DNA of 64,000 nucleotides from Micrasema longulum (taxonomy: Eukaryota > Arthropoda > Insecta > Trichoptera > Brachycentridae). Location: NCBI GenBank assembly GCA_022494885.1, contig JAGVSM010002716.1, positions 124,001 through 188,000 on the forward strand, written 5' to 3'. Made by a program: the position numbers and the translations under genes. The notes under the pieces were generated by a model. The model did no database searches. It was given only the letters and a program-made list of their open reading frames with translations, and was not told the origin of the DNA. Position 1 is the stretch's first letter; every line of letters starts with the position of its first letter. This document shows, piece by piece, positions 11,250 through 22,142 of this stretch.

Positions 11250-13790
11250 CAAATGAAAAAAATAAATTGTAATAGTTTAGTGTTTATTAACCAAAACAGT
11301 GTCTATTTTAACAATAAGTAGTTATCTCCATTGAGATTGGCACATATGCATATATTATATAAATAAATAGAAAATTGTATTTCTACGAATCAACAACAAA
11401 TATAGTTTTATCAAACCTAATGAGCGATAAACAATATATAATTTTACAATTCTATAAGATAAATGACAACACTAGATATATCAATGATTTAAAGATGATT
11501 TTTAAATAAGTGATTCCATTTTAACATCTACTTTTTTAACATTATATTTATATGTCATATGCATATTTTATAAATGCCAGAGAGTAAAACACACCTGAGT
11601 TTAAGAAAAATGTGCTATAGTTGTTTATTTAAGTTTTAGTGCTGTAAATATGCATTAATCTCATTTATAATTATTTTACACTGCAATAATGCATAAATAA
11701 CTGCGTTAATGATTTTTTATAAGTGCAAATGTTTTTTTTTCTATTGTTTCAAATGTTTTACTGTGTTTAATTCTTAGTTAAAAATATGTACTACAAAGTA
11801 TTACTAACAAAGGAGTTTGATAATCAAAAACATCGATATTTTTAATGCTGAATTTATATAATGTTCATTATGCTTATGACACTTTTTTAAATTCAAATAG
11901 TGCATCAAAATCCTTGTTGAATGGTTTTTTTCTACATATTTGTGTAAAAAAAACTATTTTGAAAAAGAAAACATAGACTTTCAGGTACATACTTTTTACA
12001 AAGGTAACGTTTTACACTCGTTTGTGCTGATACAATATATTTATTTTGAACCGAGTATAAAAATCCTCCCACTATTAAAACAAATAAATACAACTTATTT
12101 AGTCTAACAATAAGCATAAGGAAACGGTATCTTTTGATGAAATAATACTGTAAAGTATCACGGTGCAAATTGCCACCGAGATGATAATAATGAGTTGTTT
12201 AAGAGAGAAAAATATTTATTATTCTGTATCATTTACATGTATCTGTTTTGTTCTCGGTAGTCTGTCAAAAAACAGAAAAAAATGGGAACAACTAATTTTA
12301 CTCTGGCAACACCAAATCATAAGTGGTTTGTTTTTTATTGGTTTTCAATGTATTAATTGTGATGGAAATCATACAATTTATAATGTACGCACATCACCAC
12401 ACACAATTTAAACGTAGTGTTCAGCGCTACCTAGCTGGTATTTTACTAACTAAAATTGTATTGTGTGAAGTTGATTTTGTTAGCTAGAATGCACTGTATG
12501 AAGTTGTAGCGAGCTGTTAATCGTGGTGATCAGTAATAGCACCTTTACATGTATCTGAACACTACATAAGCATCTCTACTCCCAGAGACTCATAACCTAC
12601 TCGTTAATAATTTATCCTAATGTTTTGTACCTGGAAAATTTAAATGCTACATTGTTCATCAGAAACATTTTAATGGTAAAACTTGTTTTTCAACTTAACA
12701 AGTGCAAGACATAATACTGCTTGGGTAAGATACATATGATTAGAGATTTTGAAGCGCCTACATAAGTTAGATTACAAAGTAAAGGACGGTCAAAGGAAAT
12801 CAACATTAGTAACATGATAATTCTGATGACGTATTCTGATTGTAATCAAAATGCCAACAAAATAATGCAGTCTTTACAAAATATTTCTATATTTCATGAC
12901 TAGTCATATGGAGTTATGTTGACAGAGAGACACTCGCTAGTCCTATATCACTTTATATTAATTACATCTAAAAAATGGCAATTAATACATCAGGCAAGTT
13001 ACTAAAATTAAGAGATCAAAAATTAAAACCTTAAACAATAACAGTTAACTATCTACAACAAATTTTCTAATACAGTATAAATTATTTGAACATGTTTCAG
13101 TCTTATAAAATCAATCAACTTAAAGATATAAATCAAACAAAACTTATATTAAAATAGAAACTGCAATAAGCAAGTAAACAAATGTCCTATGAATATGCAA
13201 TAAAAAGTACCATATCGTCGACGGTAATCCGTGACCGCGTATGTAATATCACCGCCTAAGTCATCCAATTATGCCATTTGGCGGTAAATAAATTAAAACA
13301 TTGTTGGTAAAAAAAAAAAAAAAACGATTTACATAACTGTGAAGTAAGATTGACCTAAATGCTAAAAAAATCCATACTTTTACTGAACACATAAAAAAAA
13401 TGTTTCAATCTCTCTCTCCTAAACTGGTCAAATTTGAGTTACCGCGGACGATTTGGTTTGCCGTGGACGATATGTAAACTTTTATTACGATGAAATGGCA
13501 GAATGTTCAAGAAACAGCATATGTATTTTAAATATGAATGACGATTAGGTAAAATAATAGAAAACAAAATGCTTCGGATGGAAGACTGACATGGCATGAC
13601 CAAATCGGAATAATTGGTGCACATCCATGAGAAGATTTATGAATGTAGAGGAAGCAAGGTTTGTAAGCAAAGGCAGACTAAAATGGCGTTCAATCCTCTG
13701 CCTTCTCCCACGGAAAACGGGGTGATAATTTGTTGGTTTTACAAAATACTATGAAAATAATTATTAATTTCGCATTTAAATTAGTTTAAT
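11250..13790. other. No gene recognised
   Basis: Long AT-rich intergenic stretch. ORFs of 60-80 codons occur on both strands with low-complexity translations and no similarity that I recognise. Confidence 0.4.
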
Positions 13791-13796
13791 TGCTAA

Positions 13797-14022
13797 AATT
13801 TGTTGCAACACAGGGGCAAAATATTTTTTAGACGGAAATATGAAAGTTTAGTTTGCAGGACTTATGACCTGTCATTGACTGGTTTAAGTGGCCACTTTAC
13901 AGACTGCGTAACCAATCCGATTTCCTCAACTATTCCATATGTTGACTTTTGTGAAGTAAAAGAGTTGAAACCTTTACTGATGTGGGTGAGATTAATTTCA
14001 TTGAGGAGTTTGAGTTTGTAAT
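13797..14022 (+). repeat. Repeat family A copy
   Basis: Matches the family A order: TTGCAACACAGGGGCAAAAT, GACCTGTCATTGACTGG, TTTAAGTGGCCACTTTACAG, TATGTTGACTTTTGTGAAG, GAGTTGAAACCTTTACTGAT, GGGTGAGATT. The terminal inverted repeats are missing. Confidence 0.75.
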
Positions 14023-14051
14023 AGGCTGAATTTGATACCATGATTTGTCTA

Positions 14052-14130
14052 CAGCGGTGTTTTTCAACCAGTGGGATGCGATTTTTCTACTCTTAAGGAG
14101 GTCGCGTATTCAAAAAGGTTGAAAATATGA
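14052..14130. repeat. hAT-like element end
   Basis: Begins CAGCGGTGTTTTTCAACC and continues AGTGGGATGCG and AGGAGGTCGCG. The 'CAGCGGTTcTCAACCtgTGGg' type of start marks many hAT MITEs. The opposite end was not found. Confidence 0.5.
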
Positions 14131-14134
14131 ATAA

Positions 14135-15740
14135 AAAATACTGGTAAAGGTTGCTGACAGTTTTTAAACCAAGCTCACTATACAAAAAATTAATAAATTA
14201 ACATATGTATACACATATTATAAATTGCATTTAAGAGATCAATTTTACGTGAAAAATTGTACATCAGTGAAAATATTATAATTTTCTGAATTAGAAACAT
14301 TTTGAGTTACTTAACAATTTAACAATATGTGACTCACCCAGAAACCAATGCCCTCTGCCATCTAACCTACTACTCATATTAAGAACAGTGTAAGATATGA
14401 ATGATACATTTCCTGCATGTTAACAATTAAATATCAAGACATCCAAATTACAGTCAGGAAAATAGAAAGCGATCTCAATTCCTCACTAGGAACTACTATA
14501 TAAGCAGTAAAATTCTTAGGTACTGTGAGTTAATCTCACATAAGCAACTTTTGCACTCCATTATGGATTCAGTAGATTATTTAACATATAAATACACATC
14601 GGAGCAGAATGTCATTTTCTTCTGTCTCTCCAACTGGGGTAAAATCTCCCTGCATCACATGCATAAAATCCTACATTTATATAATTAGGCACTGCTTAAA
14701 AGACAATAGATCAGATGACAGCGGGCTTTGGTTTCTGGGCGAGTCCCACAAATATAATTCATTTTGAAAGAAATAACAACTCTAGTTGATAGAATTTGGA
14801 CTAATAAACCTACATTTTAAGACGGTTTAGTGAAGATTTAGGAACCTAAATTAACTAACGAAAACAGCAATTAATTAGCTAAATATGCAATTTAAATTAA
14901 AATTTTCTTCAAAATCACAGAATGAAAAACACATGCTCCATTTTGCAGCATAAGTTAAAATATTTTAGGAATTAAAACAAAGTACGCATTCATATAAACC
15001 ACTTAAAATTAAATATCACAAAACACAAACACATTATTCAAAATATTGTATGTAAATACATATTTATAAATAAAAATACACAGTATTTGGTTTACTTATA
15101 TGTTTGATATTTTTCTTTACCTTTTAAAGCATTAATAAACTCCAATGAGTTGAGAAGGTGAAACAGCTATCACAAAATAAAGAAAAATGTGATTGGAACC
15201 AAAAAACGTGTGCTTTAATTTAACTTGTACCAAACTGAGATGGGTCAGAATTAAAAATGATCAATTACGTGAAAAGTTATTTCGATGCGCTCGGATATTT
15301 TGAATTGAGTATAATTTTACAAAGTCATGCAAAATCGAACACAAAACTTTACTACACGTTTTCTTATTAAAACAGAGCACATTTTGATGATTAAATAATA
15401 TTTAAAAACCAGCAAAAAATACATAAAAGGCAAATTTTAAAATTGGGTCAAAACCGACCCACAACTGCCAAGCGCATATTTTTCGACCCAGTGGGCTCTA
15501 GAAGATAATACAAAATGGAGTTCTGGAGACAAACAACATAACAATTCCTTTATCTACAGTATTTTAGCGGCAGATTTCTCTGAATTATGATGCGCAATGT
15601 GCAGTGAATTATTAGGTACAATCTATTTTTTTTTATTGTTTTAAAAGAAATATTTGCGTTCTTATGATTTACCCAAATATTAGATTTTTAGGGCCATTTT
15701 CAACGAGTTGTAAATAACTCACTATTAGAAAATGGAAAAA
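14135..15740. other. No gene recognised
   Basis: AT-rich intergenic sequence with no ORF or repeat that I can place. Confidence 0.4.
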
Positions 15741-15745
15741 AAGTT

Positions 15746-15815
15746 GGAGTAGAGTGGGATTCGAACCACGGACCATTGGTCCTAGAGTCCGAGACACTAG
15801 CCACAGGGCCACAAC
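15746..15815 (-). repeat. tRNA-like sequence (probable SINE head)
   Basis: The minus strand reads an A-box-like GTGGCTAGTG and a B-box GGTTCGAATCCC with tRNA-like spacing. The arms do not form a convincing complete cloverleaf by eye. It could be a degenerate tRNA gene, but a SINE head is likelier given the SINE load nearby. Confidence 0.45.
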
Positions 15816-15870
15816 CCGATTTAAAGGCAGACATTTTTATAAATAGTGCAAAATAATAACAAAACATGAC

Positions 15871-16085
15871 TAAACTTATAGTATAAGAAATTAAACACCG
15901 ATTTGAGTCTACTGAACACTTTATTTTTACAAATATAAAAACAAAAATTTCGTGACAATTGTTTCGCCGTGTTAGGGCATTTTACGAATGATATTTTTAA
16001 TAATATTTTTTTTATATTTGTAAAAATAAAATAAAATGTTCAGTAGACTCAAATCAGTGTTTGATTTCTTATATTATAAGTTTAA
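15871..16085. mobile_element. Short MITE with ~70-bp terminal inverted repeats
   Basis: The left arm TAAACTTATAGTATAAGAAA, continuing with TTTGAGTCTACTGAACA and TTTTTACAAATATAAAAA, is repeated inverted at the right end (16010-16085). The centre (about 15955-15995) is unique and more GC-rich. Confidence 0.75.
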
Positions 16086-16244
16086 ATATGGAGTTCTACA
16101 AAATAAACACCAAATCAATCAATAAAACATGACTACTATTATTTACGAATGCGCTTTAGTAATTCTTCTGACTTTCCTCTATGCAAATCCATAAAACATT
16201 TTTTTTGGCAAATTTATAAAAAATCCTGGTCATGGTTTTACAAT

Positions 16245-16745
16245 GATGCATACGGCTCAGAATTGGTACACCGATTGGGACATATCTTGATCAATTTTGT
16301 TACTTCGAGGGAAGGTTATCAATCTTACGCTTCAGGTGCCAGTCCTGTCGTAGTAGGTGCCTGTCCAGGGACTATAAAATATTAGGTCTAAACACAGTTT
16401 ATTCAATAAATATTTAATGTCAACCATGGAAGGAACAAAGCCCCACGACCACTCTTACATGGTAGGCAAACGTGCTGGCCATTGAACCACGAGGCTGATA
16501 AAACAGCAATATGTTTCATCATCGCACCTAATGGTGCATAGGGCACTACATTAGAACACCAATTGCAGCGTATCTTGTTCATTTTTGTTACATGAAGGTA
16601 AGATGATCAGTCGTACGCTTCAGATACCAGACCAGGGACTATGAAATATTCTAGTGTAAAAACATCTTTAAATCGAACCCGAGACCTCTTGCATGGTATG
16701 CAAACATGTTGACCATTAATTACACCACAAGGCCGATAATATGTT
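16245..16745 (-). repeat. Two SINE family 3 copies in tandem
   Basis: Two successive minus-strand copies: 16245-16500 (TGATCAATTTTGTTACTTCG, CAATCTTACGCTTCAGGTGC, and a B-box complement near 16440-16480) and 16505-16745 (GGTGCATAGGGCACTACATT, ATTGCAGCGTATCTTG, CCCGAGACCTCTTGCATGG). They lie just downstream of the FKRP stop codon, so FKRP 3' UTR overlap is possible. Confidence 0.7.
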
Positions 16746-16837
16746 TAGATAAGTTTATTTTTACTTCTTAACACGGGAACAGTAGTGTACCGAAACCAGT
16801 CAGCTTATTCATTTCAATTGAGTGATTATACTCAATT

Positions 16838-17040
16838 TTTGCCTGTGTCCGAGCGGATGAAGAATACAACTCTGTGTGAAGTAGAGCCAGAATTCTAGAC
16901 GAGTGTTTTTGACTCGACGGATGCTCTCAGGTAAAAATAGTGCAGTGGTTGACGCGTTCGCTTACTGTGTTCAAGGTCCCGGGAAGGTTGACATGAAATA
17001 TGAGTGTCCTATGCACCACCATTAGGGTTTGATGATAAGT
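16838..17040 (+). repeat. tRNA-derived SINE, family 3
   Basis: Begins TGTCCGAGCGGATGAAGAAT, passes AGTGTTTTTGACTCGACGG and a tRNA-like GCAGTGGTTGACGCGTTCGC, and ends in a tail GTTTGATGATAAG. The GATGAT tail is shared with nearby RTE-like LINE 3' ends. Confidence 0.7.
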
Positions 17041-17092
17041 ATGCACAAAATGAATACATAGTTTAGTTGTTAAACTTTAAATAATGATTATA

Positions 17093-20000
17093 TCAGTCAA
17101 ATGAATTAATATTTGAAACGGAAAAATGTTTGTTTTTTGTGGTGAATTTGTCCGTGATACCTTTGTGAAACTTAAGTTCTAAGAAATCTTTAACATTGTT
17201 CGGACAAGGCATCTGTTTCCCGGCGAATTCTATGCTGGACATCGGGTGGAGGAAGTGATCTGGAAAGTCTTTCTGATACTTGACAAACCAGGTGTCTTTA
17301 GACATGGTTCCGTTCTTATGGCGGAATGGCAGGATGTCCACATGTAGGCGGTTGTGTCTACTGAAGAGGACACGGTAGTAATCTCCCTGGGTGGCCTTCT
17401 CCCACAGGAAGCCCTGGGGGTCCTGGGCCCCGCCGCGGTTGGAGGCACGCAGCAGCCACTGGACGTGAGACATATCCGACTCGTAGATGCCTATCTCGAG
17501 CTGCGAGGCCCAAGGAAGAATATCACCGCTTAAATAAAAAAAACTTGTTTCATAATTTGACAATAAAATCAATGATCAATATGAGTTATTTACCCTTGCG
17601 GCTATGATATTACAAGAGTCTATATAGAATACACGACTTCATACGTCTCTCATATTTTTAGAAATATTATGCTATAACGGGCCTACTAATATTTTTATAA
17701 ATTATGGAAAATATGTTATTGAACAGTATAAAAATATGTCTCAGGGTCGTTGCATATGGTGCTGGGTTATGACCAAAAGAAATGAAAACATGGTATTAGA
17801 ATTTGAAAGAAAAATATTAAGGAAGATATTTGGTGATGTCAATCAAAATGGAGTGTGGAGGAGACAGTTTTATCATGAATTAGAGGCACTGTATGGCGAA
17901 CCCAACATTGCACAATTCATAAAAAAATAAGAAGATTATAATGGTTGGGCCATGTGCGAAGAATGAACGATAATCGTACCCCCAAATAAGATTCTCTATA
18001 CCGCTCCGGAAGGTAGATGAAGAAAAACTATGCCAAAGTTAAGATAGCTGGATGATGAAGAAAATGTCATGAAAGCAATTGGCCTGAGGAAATGGAGAAG
18101 AGCCGCAGGGTGCAGGGGGGAATAAAGGGAGATTCTGGAGGAGGCCAGAGCCCACAACAGGCTGAAGAGCAGCTGATGATGATGCTGATAAACATATGTT
18201 AAATTTTTGTTTTTAAATATCTGTATTTCAAAATATCTTCTCTTTTACATTTCTTATTGGGTGTACTTGTAAGTCTTTCATGATTTAAACAATCACTAGG
18301 ATAGACCAGATCTTGTCTTGAGGTAGTAAAAATAATTTATTATTTTGTCAAAGGTTAAATTTTCTTTAGTTGTATTTTATTTCAATCGTACCTGTACATA
18401 TTATAAAGAAATGTATTTACCACTGTTAAAGGGACCGAATAACTCTATAAATAAATAATAACATATCCAGGTTATTTTATAATATTTGAATCCTAGCGTA
18501 CATGTTTTGCTTTCATAAGCTGATAAATCTCACCGAGTGACAGCTCCGAGGAGCGTGTTCCCTTCGAGCCAGCAACGGGCGCCGGCGGCCTGCAGGGTGG
18601 CGAGGGCGTGACGCAGCGTGCGGCGCAGGTGTGCCAGGCAGCACGGGGGCGTCCAGCGCCCGATGCTCCGGTACGAGGGTTGGCCAACCACGGGAGGGAA
18701 GCAGCGCTGGAGAAAAAAACTATACATTTTAACGTGTAAGTGTCATGTATTCCATAACACACAAATAAAAATGTGACATGGTGACAATAAGAAATAAGCA
18801 AGCGACAGTATGGTGCATGAGATTTGCTATAGAATTAATCAAATTTAGTTACTACCAGTACTGAGCTGTTTGTGTGGCACTCTCCGATTCTGTGTTTACA
18901 TTCTTTAGCCAAAAAAATTACTTGTGATATAGACATTTATGCTTTTTTGGTTCCTGCACATTTTTTAAATGATTATGTACTATGTTTGTACTTACCTGTG
19001 TTATTTATGCAAATGCCCCTTGGGCGTATTGGAAAATCAAAAAATAAAAACTAACAATTTGCTTTACTACAACGATCAAAACAGAAACAAATAAGAAAAT
19101 AAGATCCTATAAAGGTTACGTTTTGTTTAATGGTGAACAAAATCGAGTTGTTGATAAGAAAAAAAAATGCTGATATTAATAAGAATCCGGATATCCGTAA
19201 TAGCTGAAAAAACAACTTGTGTTTTCTATTTAGCAACTGAGCAGTTCATTAATCGCAATTACTTCCGAGTCTCTTGTACAGCCGTGCCACTCGATGCTTC
19301 CACTCTCCCGAGTCACCTTCTTGATCCCCACAGCCTGGTACATGGCGGCTCTCTTGTTGGTCTCCGCTACCTTCATATTCTGTTTAGCCGGTTGTGACCT
19401 GAACAGCGGTCTTCCATCCGTAAAGGATAAGTCTGGCAAAGTGGTCACCTGAAAATAAACACCTCTGATTAATAATAATAACGAAAAGGGGAAGCAAAAT
19501 GCTTCCCTTTTTTGTGGCTTTTTTCATCCCCCTTCTGGAGTGTTCCGGCCAGTATCGACATTTATAAATAAGAATGATAGTAATATCATTTTTACAAACC
19601 TTTAATTCTTTTGCCACCGTTTGAAGATAGAAAGCTTCCGGGAACGGCATCATGAATGGAAAGGGGAGAATTTTTAATAAGTCCGTTGGAACCAAGAGGG
19701 CATGCTTGCCCTGCATCGCGTCACACGCACTCCTATCCTTTTCCATCTCGTATTTTAGGGACCATTCTCTTAAATTTAAATCCACCTTCTGGCAAATCAG
19801 CGACCTGGTACTCGAGAAAGGAACCGCAACATTAACTTTATTTTTCATGATGTGAGTCAACATGTTCTGTATACCATGACGAGACGTGATGCGCATGGAA
19901 TCAGGAATGAACAAAACATATTTGCTCTTAATAAATGTCAGGGGATTAGATTCAGTAGCCGACAGCATGAGATTCGCTTCCAAATTTACGGTTTTGACGT

Positions 20001-20343
20001 TTCGGAGCGTTCTGTTCGGCACCGTAAACTCGAAAGGTGGGTACGGAGGGCTATCGGAGACTATGACGATAGGCATGTTCGGCAGTAGCTGCATGATTGA
20101 TTGCAGCGTCGGAGCGACGTCATTCTCGAAGTTTTCAAACTGCCTGATTACGATGGTGATCATTTTGGTTATATGTTTGTTCGGCGGCTTTATAGCGCGC
20201 GTGAAGACCGGATCCTTCATCGGTAATGTGACCGTCTTTACATTCCAGATAGATATAAGGGTCCATAGTAAAAATACAATTGCTATCTGCGAAGCACCGA
20301 ACAGCAGTAAATAACGCTGAAATTTGCACGGAGTCAGCCGCAT
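17093..20343 (-). CDS. FKRP: Fukutin-related protein (FKRP) homologue with substituted active-site motif, 4 exons
   Basis: FKRP is a Golgi type II membrane ribitol-5-phosphate transferase that acts on the alpha-dystroglycan glycan. Exons are 19600-20343, 19263-19448, 18534-18706 and 17093-17528, totalling 1539 nt (512 codons). Residues 11-32 form one hydrophobic anchor after a short basic tail. The stem and GT-like region carry the family pattern [10 protein letters not shown], with [11 protein letters not shown] further on. The Zn-binding loop is kept: C305, C312 and adjacent C332-C333 in WTPPCC. The LicD-like domain shows [37 protein letters not shown] and FLELKF. Oddity: the family's aspartate-rich metal motif after the invariant Pro-Trp reads A375-S-Q377-L-E379, so none of the three expected aspartates is present. 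The frame and splice sites around it are intact. Exons 3 and 4 are far more GC-rich than their surroundings. It may be a true orthologue or a pseudoenzyme paralogue. Confidence 0.9.
17740..18190 (+). mobile_element. RTE-like LINE 3' fragment in FKRP intron 3
   Basis: Plus-strand frames give [53 protein letters not shown] and, after a shift, WRRAAGC. This is the conserved post-RT tail of RTE-type LINEs. It ends with a GATGATGATG tail at 18173-18184. It is inactive and antisense to FKRP. Confidence 0.8.
18200..18530. other. FKRP intron 3, no recognised feature
   Basis: AT-rich intron between the LINE fragment and FKRP exon 3. Nothing recognised. Confidence 0.4.
18707..19262. other. FKRP intron 2, no recognised feature
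   Basis: AT-rich intron with short overlapping ORFs that have no similarity. Confidence 0.4.
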
Positions 20344-20560
20344 AGTTACGCGTATCTACTTGCGGTACCATTGGATTAATTTTAGGTTTGTTTTATAATA
20401 ATTAATGAAAGATTTGAATACATCACGATTGACAACTTCATAACAAATGAATTCTGTATAAATTGAAAATGACAGCGGTATATGACAGCTTACTACTCGT
20501 CTCGTGTTGCCCGCCCCAATAATATTTCTCCCCATCCCCGACGGTAAGGGTTGGAATATT
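20344..20560 (-). promoter_or_regulatory. FKRP upstream/5' leader region
   Basis: This is the region directly upstream of the FKRP ATG. It includes a GC-richer patch (about 20500-20560, CCGCCCC and CCCCGACGG) in otherwise AT-rich DNA and is likely to contain the transcription start. No specific factor site is claimed. Confidence 0.3.
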
Positions 20561-20849
20561 TAGTGTTGGAGTTGAAATAATAAGTTTCGTTCACGTTCAC
20601 CTAAATAGTGTTTAGGAATGAATTATAAATTGAAAATAGTGTGCGAATGTGAAAATTCACTAAACAAATATTAATTGAATGTAGATTTTTCGTAAATGAA
20701 AATAACGTCTTATTATAAAACACGCTATTAAATGCATAAATTACAGTACCCTTAAATTTCGTCGTCAAATTTTTTTAAAGAAACATAAATTTCTATAAAC
20801 TGATTTCTGGAAGAATATATAATCCAAATATACTGAAAGAAATCAGTTT

Positions 20850-21000
20850 GAATGTTTCCAATAATTATACTGCCGGTTATGCCTGTTGGAAGGGCTATCT
20901 CTGTGTTGAACAATATTACTTTGGATATTGACATTTTTCACGTCTCTGAGGGAGTTTTTCGATACAAGATTCTCTTACTTTTTAAACATATTATTCTCTG
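20850..21000 (+). repeat. Dispersed repeat pair member (see 23028-23160)
   Basis: Both copies have the order CCAATxxTxATATxxCxG, GTxxxAGxxCxATxTCT and then a peptide-level match IDIFHVSEG versus IDIFHVTEG, with divergence between. It is probably a decayed coding repeat of unidentified type. Confidence 0.4.
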
Positions 21001-21132
21001 GATATTATGTATACTTATGTGTTATTTTTATATATACCTAATTTTATCTTATTATTTTTATTATTTCTATATAAAACATTTATGTTTGTAATTGAAAATT
21101 CTTGATGGAAGTTCATTGTAATTTATTATATA

Positions 21133-21202
21133 TATAAAACACGAGTGATACTTTAATCCCAAATTTGTGGATTAAAGTATCACTCGTGTTTTATTTATAT
21201 AA
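21133..21202. repeat. Perfect hairpin of the CACGAGTGATAC repeat
   Basis: The arm AAACACGAGTGATACTTTAAT is followed within a few bases by its inverted copy, ATTAAAGTATCACTCGTGTTT. This is the outer end of the repeat at 7495-7600 and 31190-31370 joined head to head. Confidence 0.8.
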
Positions 21203-21636
21203 TATATTTCTATATGTATGAATTAAGATATTCCATTTTGTAATGTACATATATATGAATAAATAAAATTGAATTGAAATACTAAGGCGAGATCTCATGA
21301 ACTGTTTTACACACCCAGAAACCGTACAAATGAAAGTCAGAATTTACCGATTAATTGGGCAACTCGCTTGCTGAATAGATCTTTTGCAGATAATATGGAT
21401 CTATTTTTCTGCAGATTTACAGTCTGCATTGCGTAATGGGTTAAACAGCTCGTAAAGTAATGCAGATTACAATTTGTAAAATAAAAAAATATATATTATC
21501 CATAAAATTTCTCCAAATGATCATGATGAGTATTAAAATGTATTTGATTTTTTTTAGATAATTTCTTTGTGAGGTTTTATTAACGAAACCCGTGTTTGTG
21601 TAAATAAGTAATAAAGAAGAACGCATTTAATATTGC

Positions 21637-21642
21637 TTTATT
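21637..21642 (-). terminator. Polyadenylation signal of DNAI1
   Basis: AATAAA on the minus strand lies about 50 nt downstream of the DNAI1 stop codon at 21693, at a normal distance for a short 3' UTR. Confidence 0.55.
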
Positions 21643-21692
21643 TTTACAAGTGGTTGGCAATATAAATGATATATTAAGTAATAATAGTGCAT

Positions 21693-22106
21693 TTAATCTT
21701 CTTCTATCTTCTCATCCACTACTTCCGGCTCTTCTGGTGGCTCTCTTACAAGACTGAGGAGTTTGGCAAGTTTCATTTCTTGGAGAGTTCGCTGGTCCAG
21801 ATTTTGCTGTTTCTTGGGAGGCTTGCACATAACACGGAGATTTGGAGACAGCTTCACTAAGTGAATTGTGCCCCTGTAAATACAAATGAAAAAGAAAACG
21901 TAAACGGCACGTAGTAAATGACAATAATTGTTCTTACGAAATATATCAATTAAAAGATTAATCAAATGATCAACCCGTCTAGGTTCAATAATATAACGAG
22001 CCTCACTCATAAACTTGGTATAAAGAATACGGATGGGGAAAGTATCCTTATTTTAGTGGTAGAATAAGGATGGTATTCCCACCATTATTCTACCGATACG
22101 CCTAAG

Positions 22107-22142
<36 letters not shown>

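Noticed and set aside
15746..15815. Functional tRNA gene on the minus strand
   Set aside because: A and B boxes are present, but I could not pair a full acceptor and anticodon stem. SINE heads of this type are frequent in the window.
19384..19599. Extension of FKRP exon 1 reading frame to 319 codons
   Set aside because: The family match stops at the GTTTGT donor (19599) and resumes at the next acceptor (19448). The extension is intron read-through.
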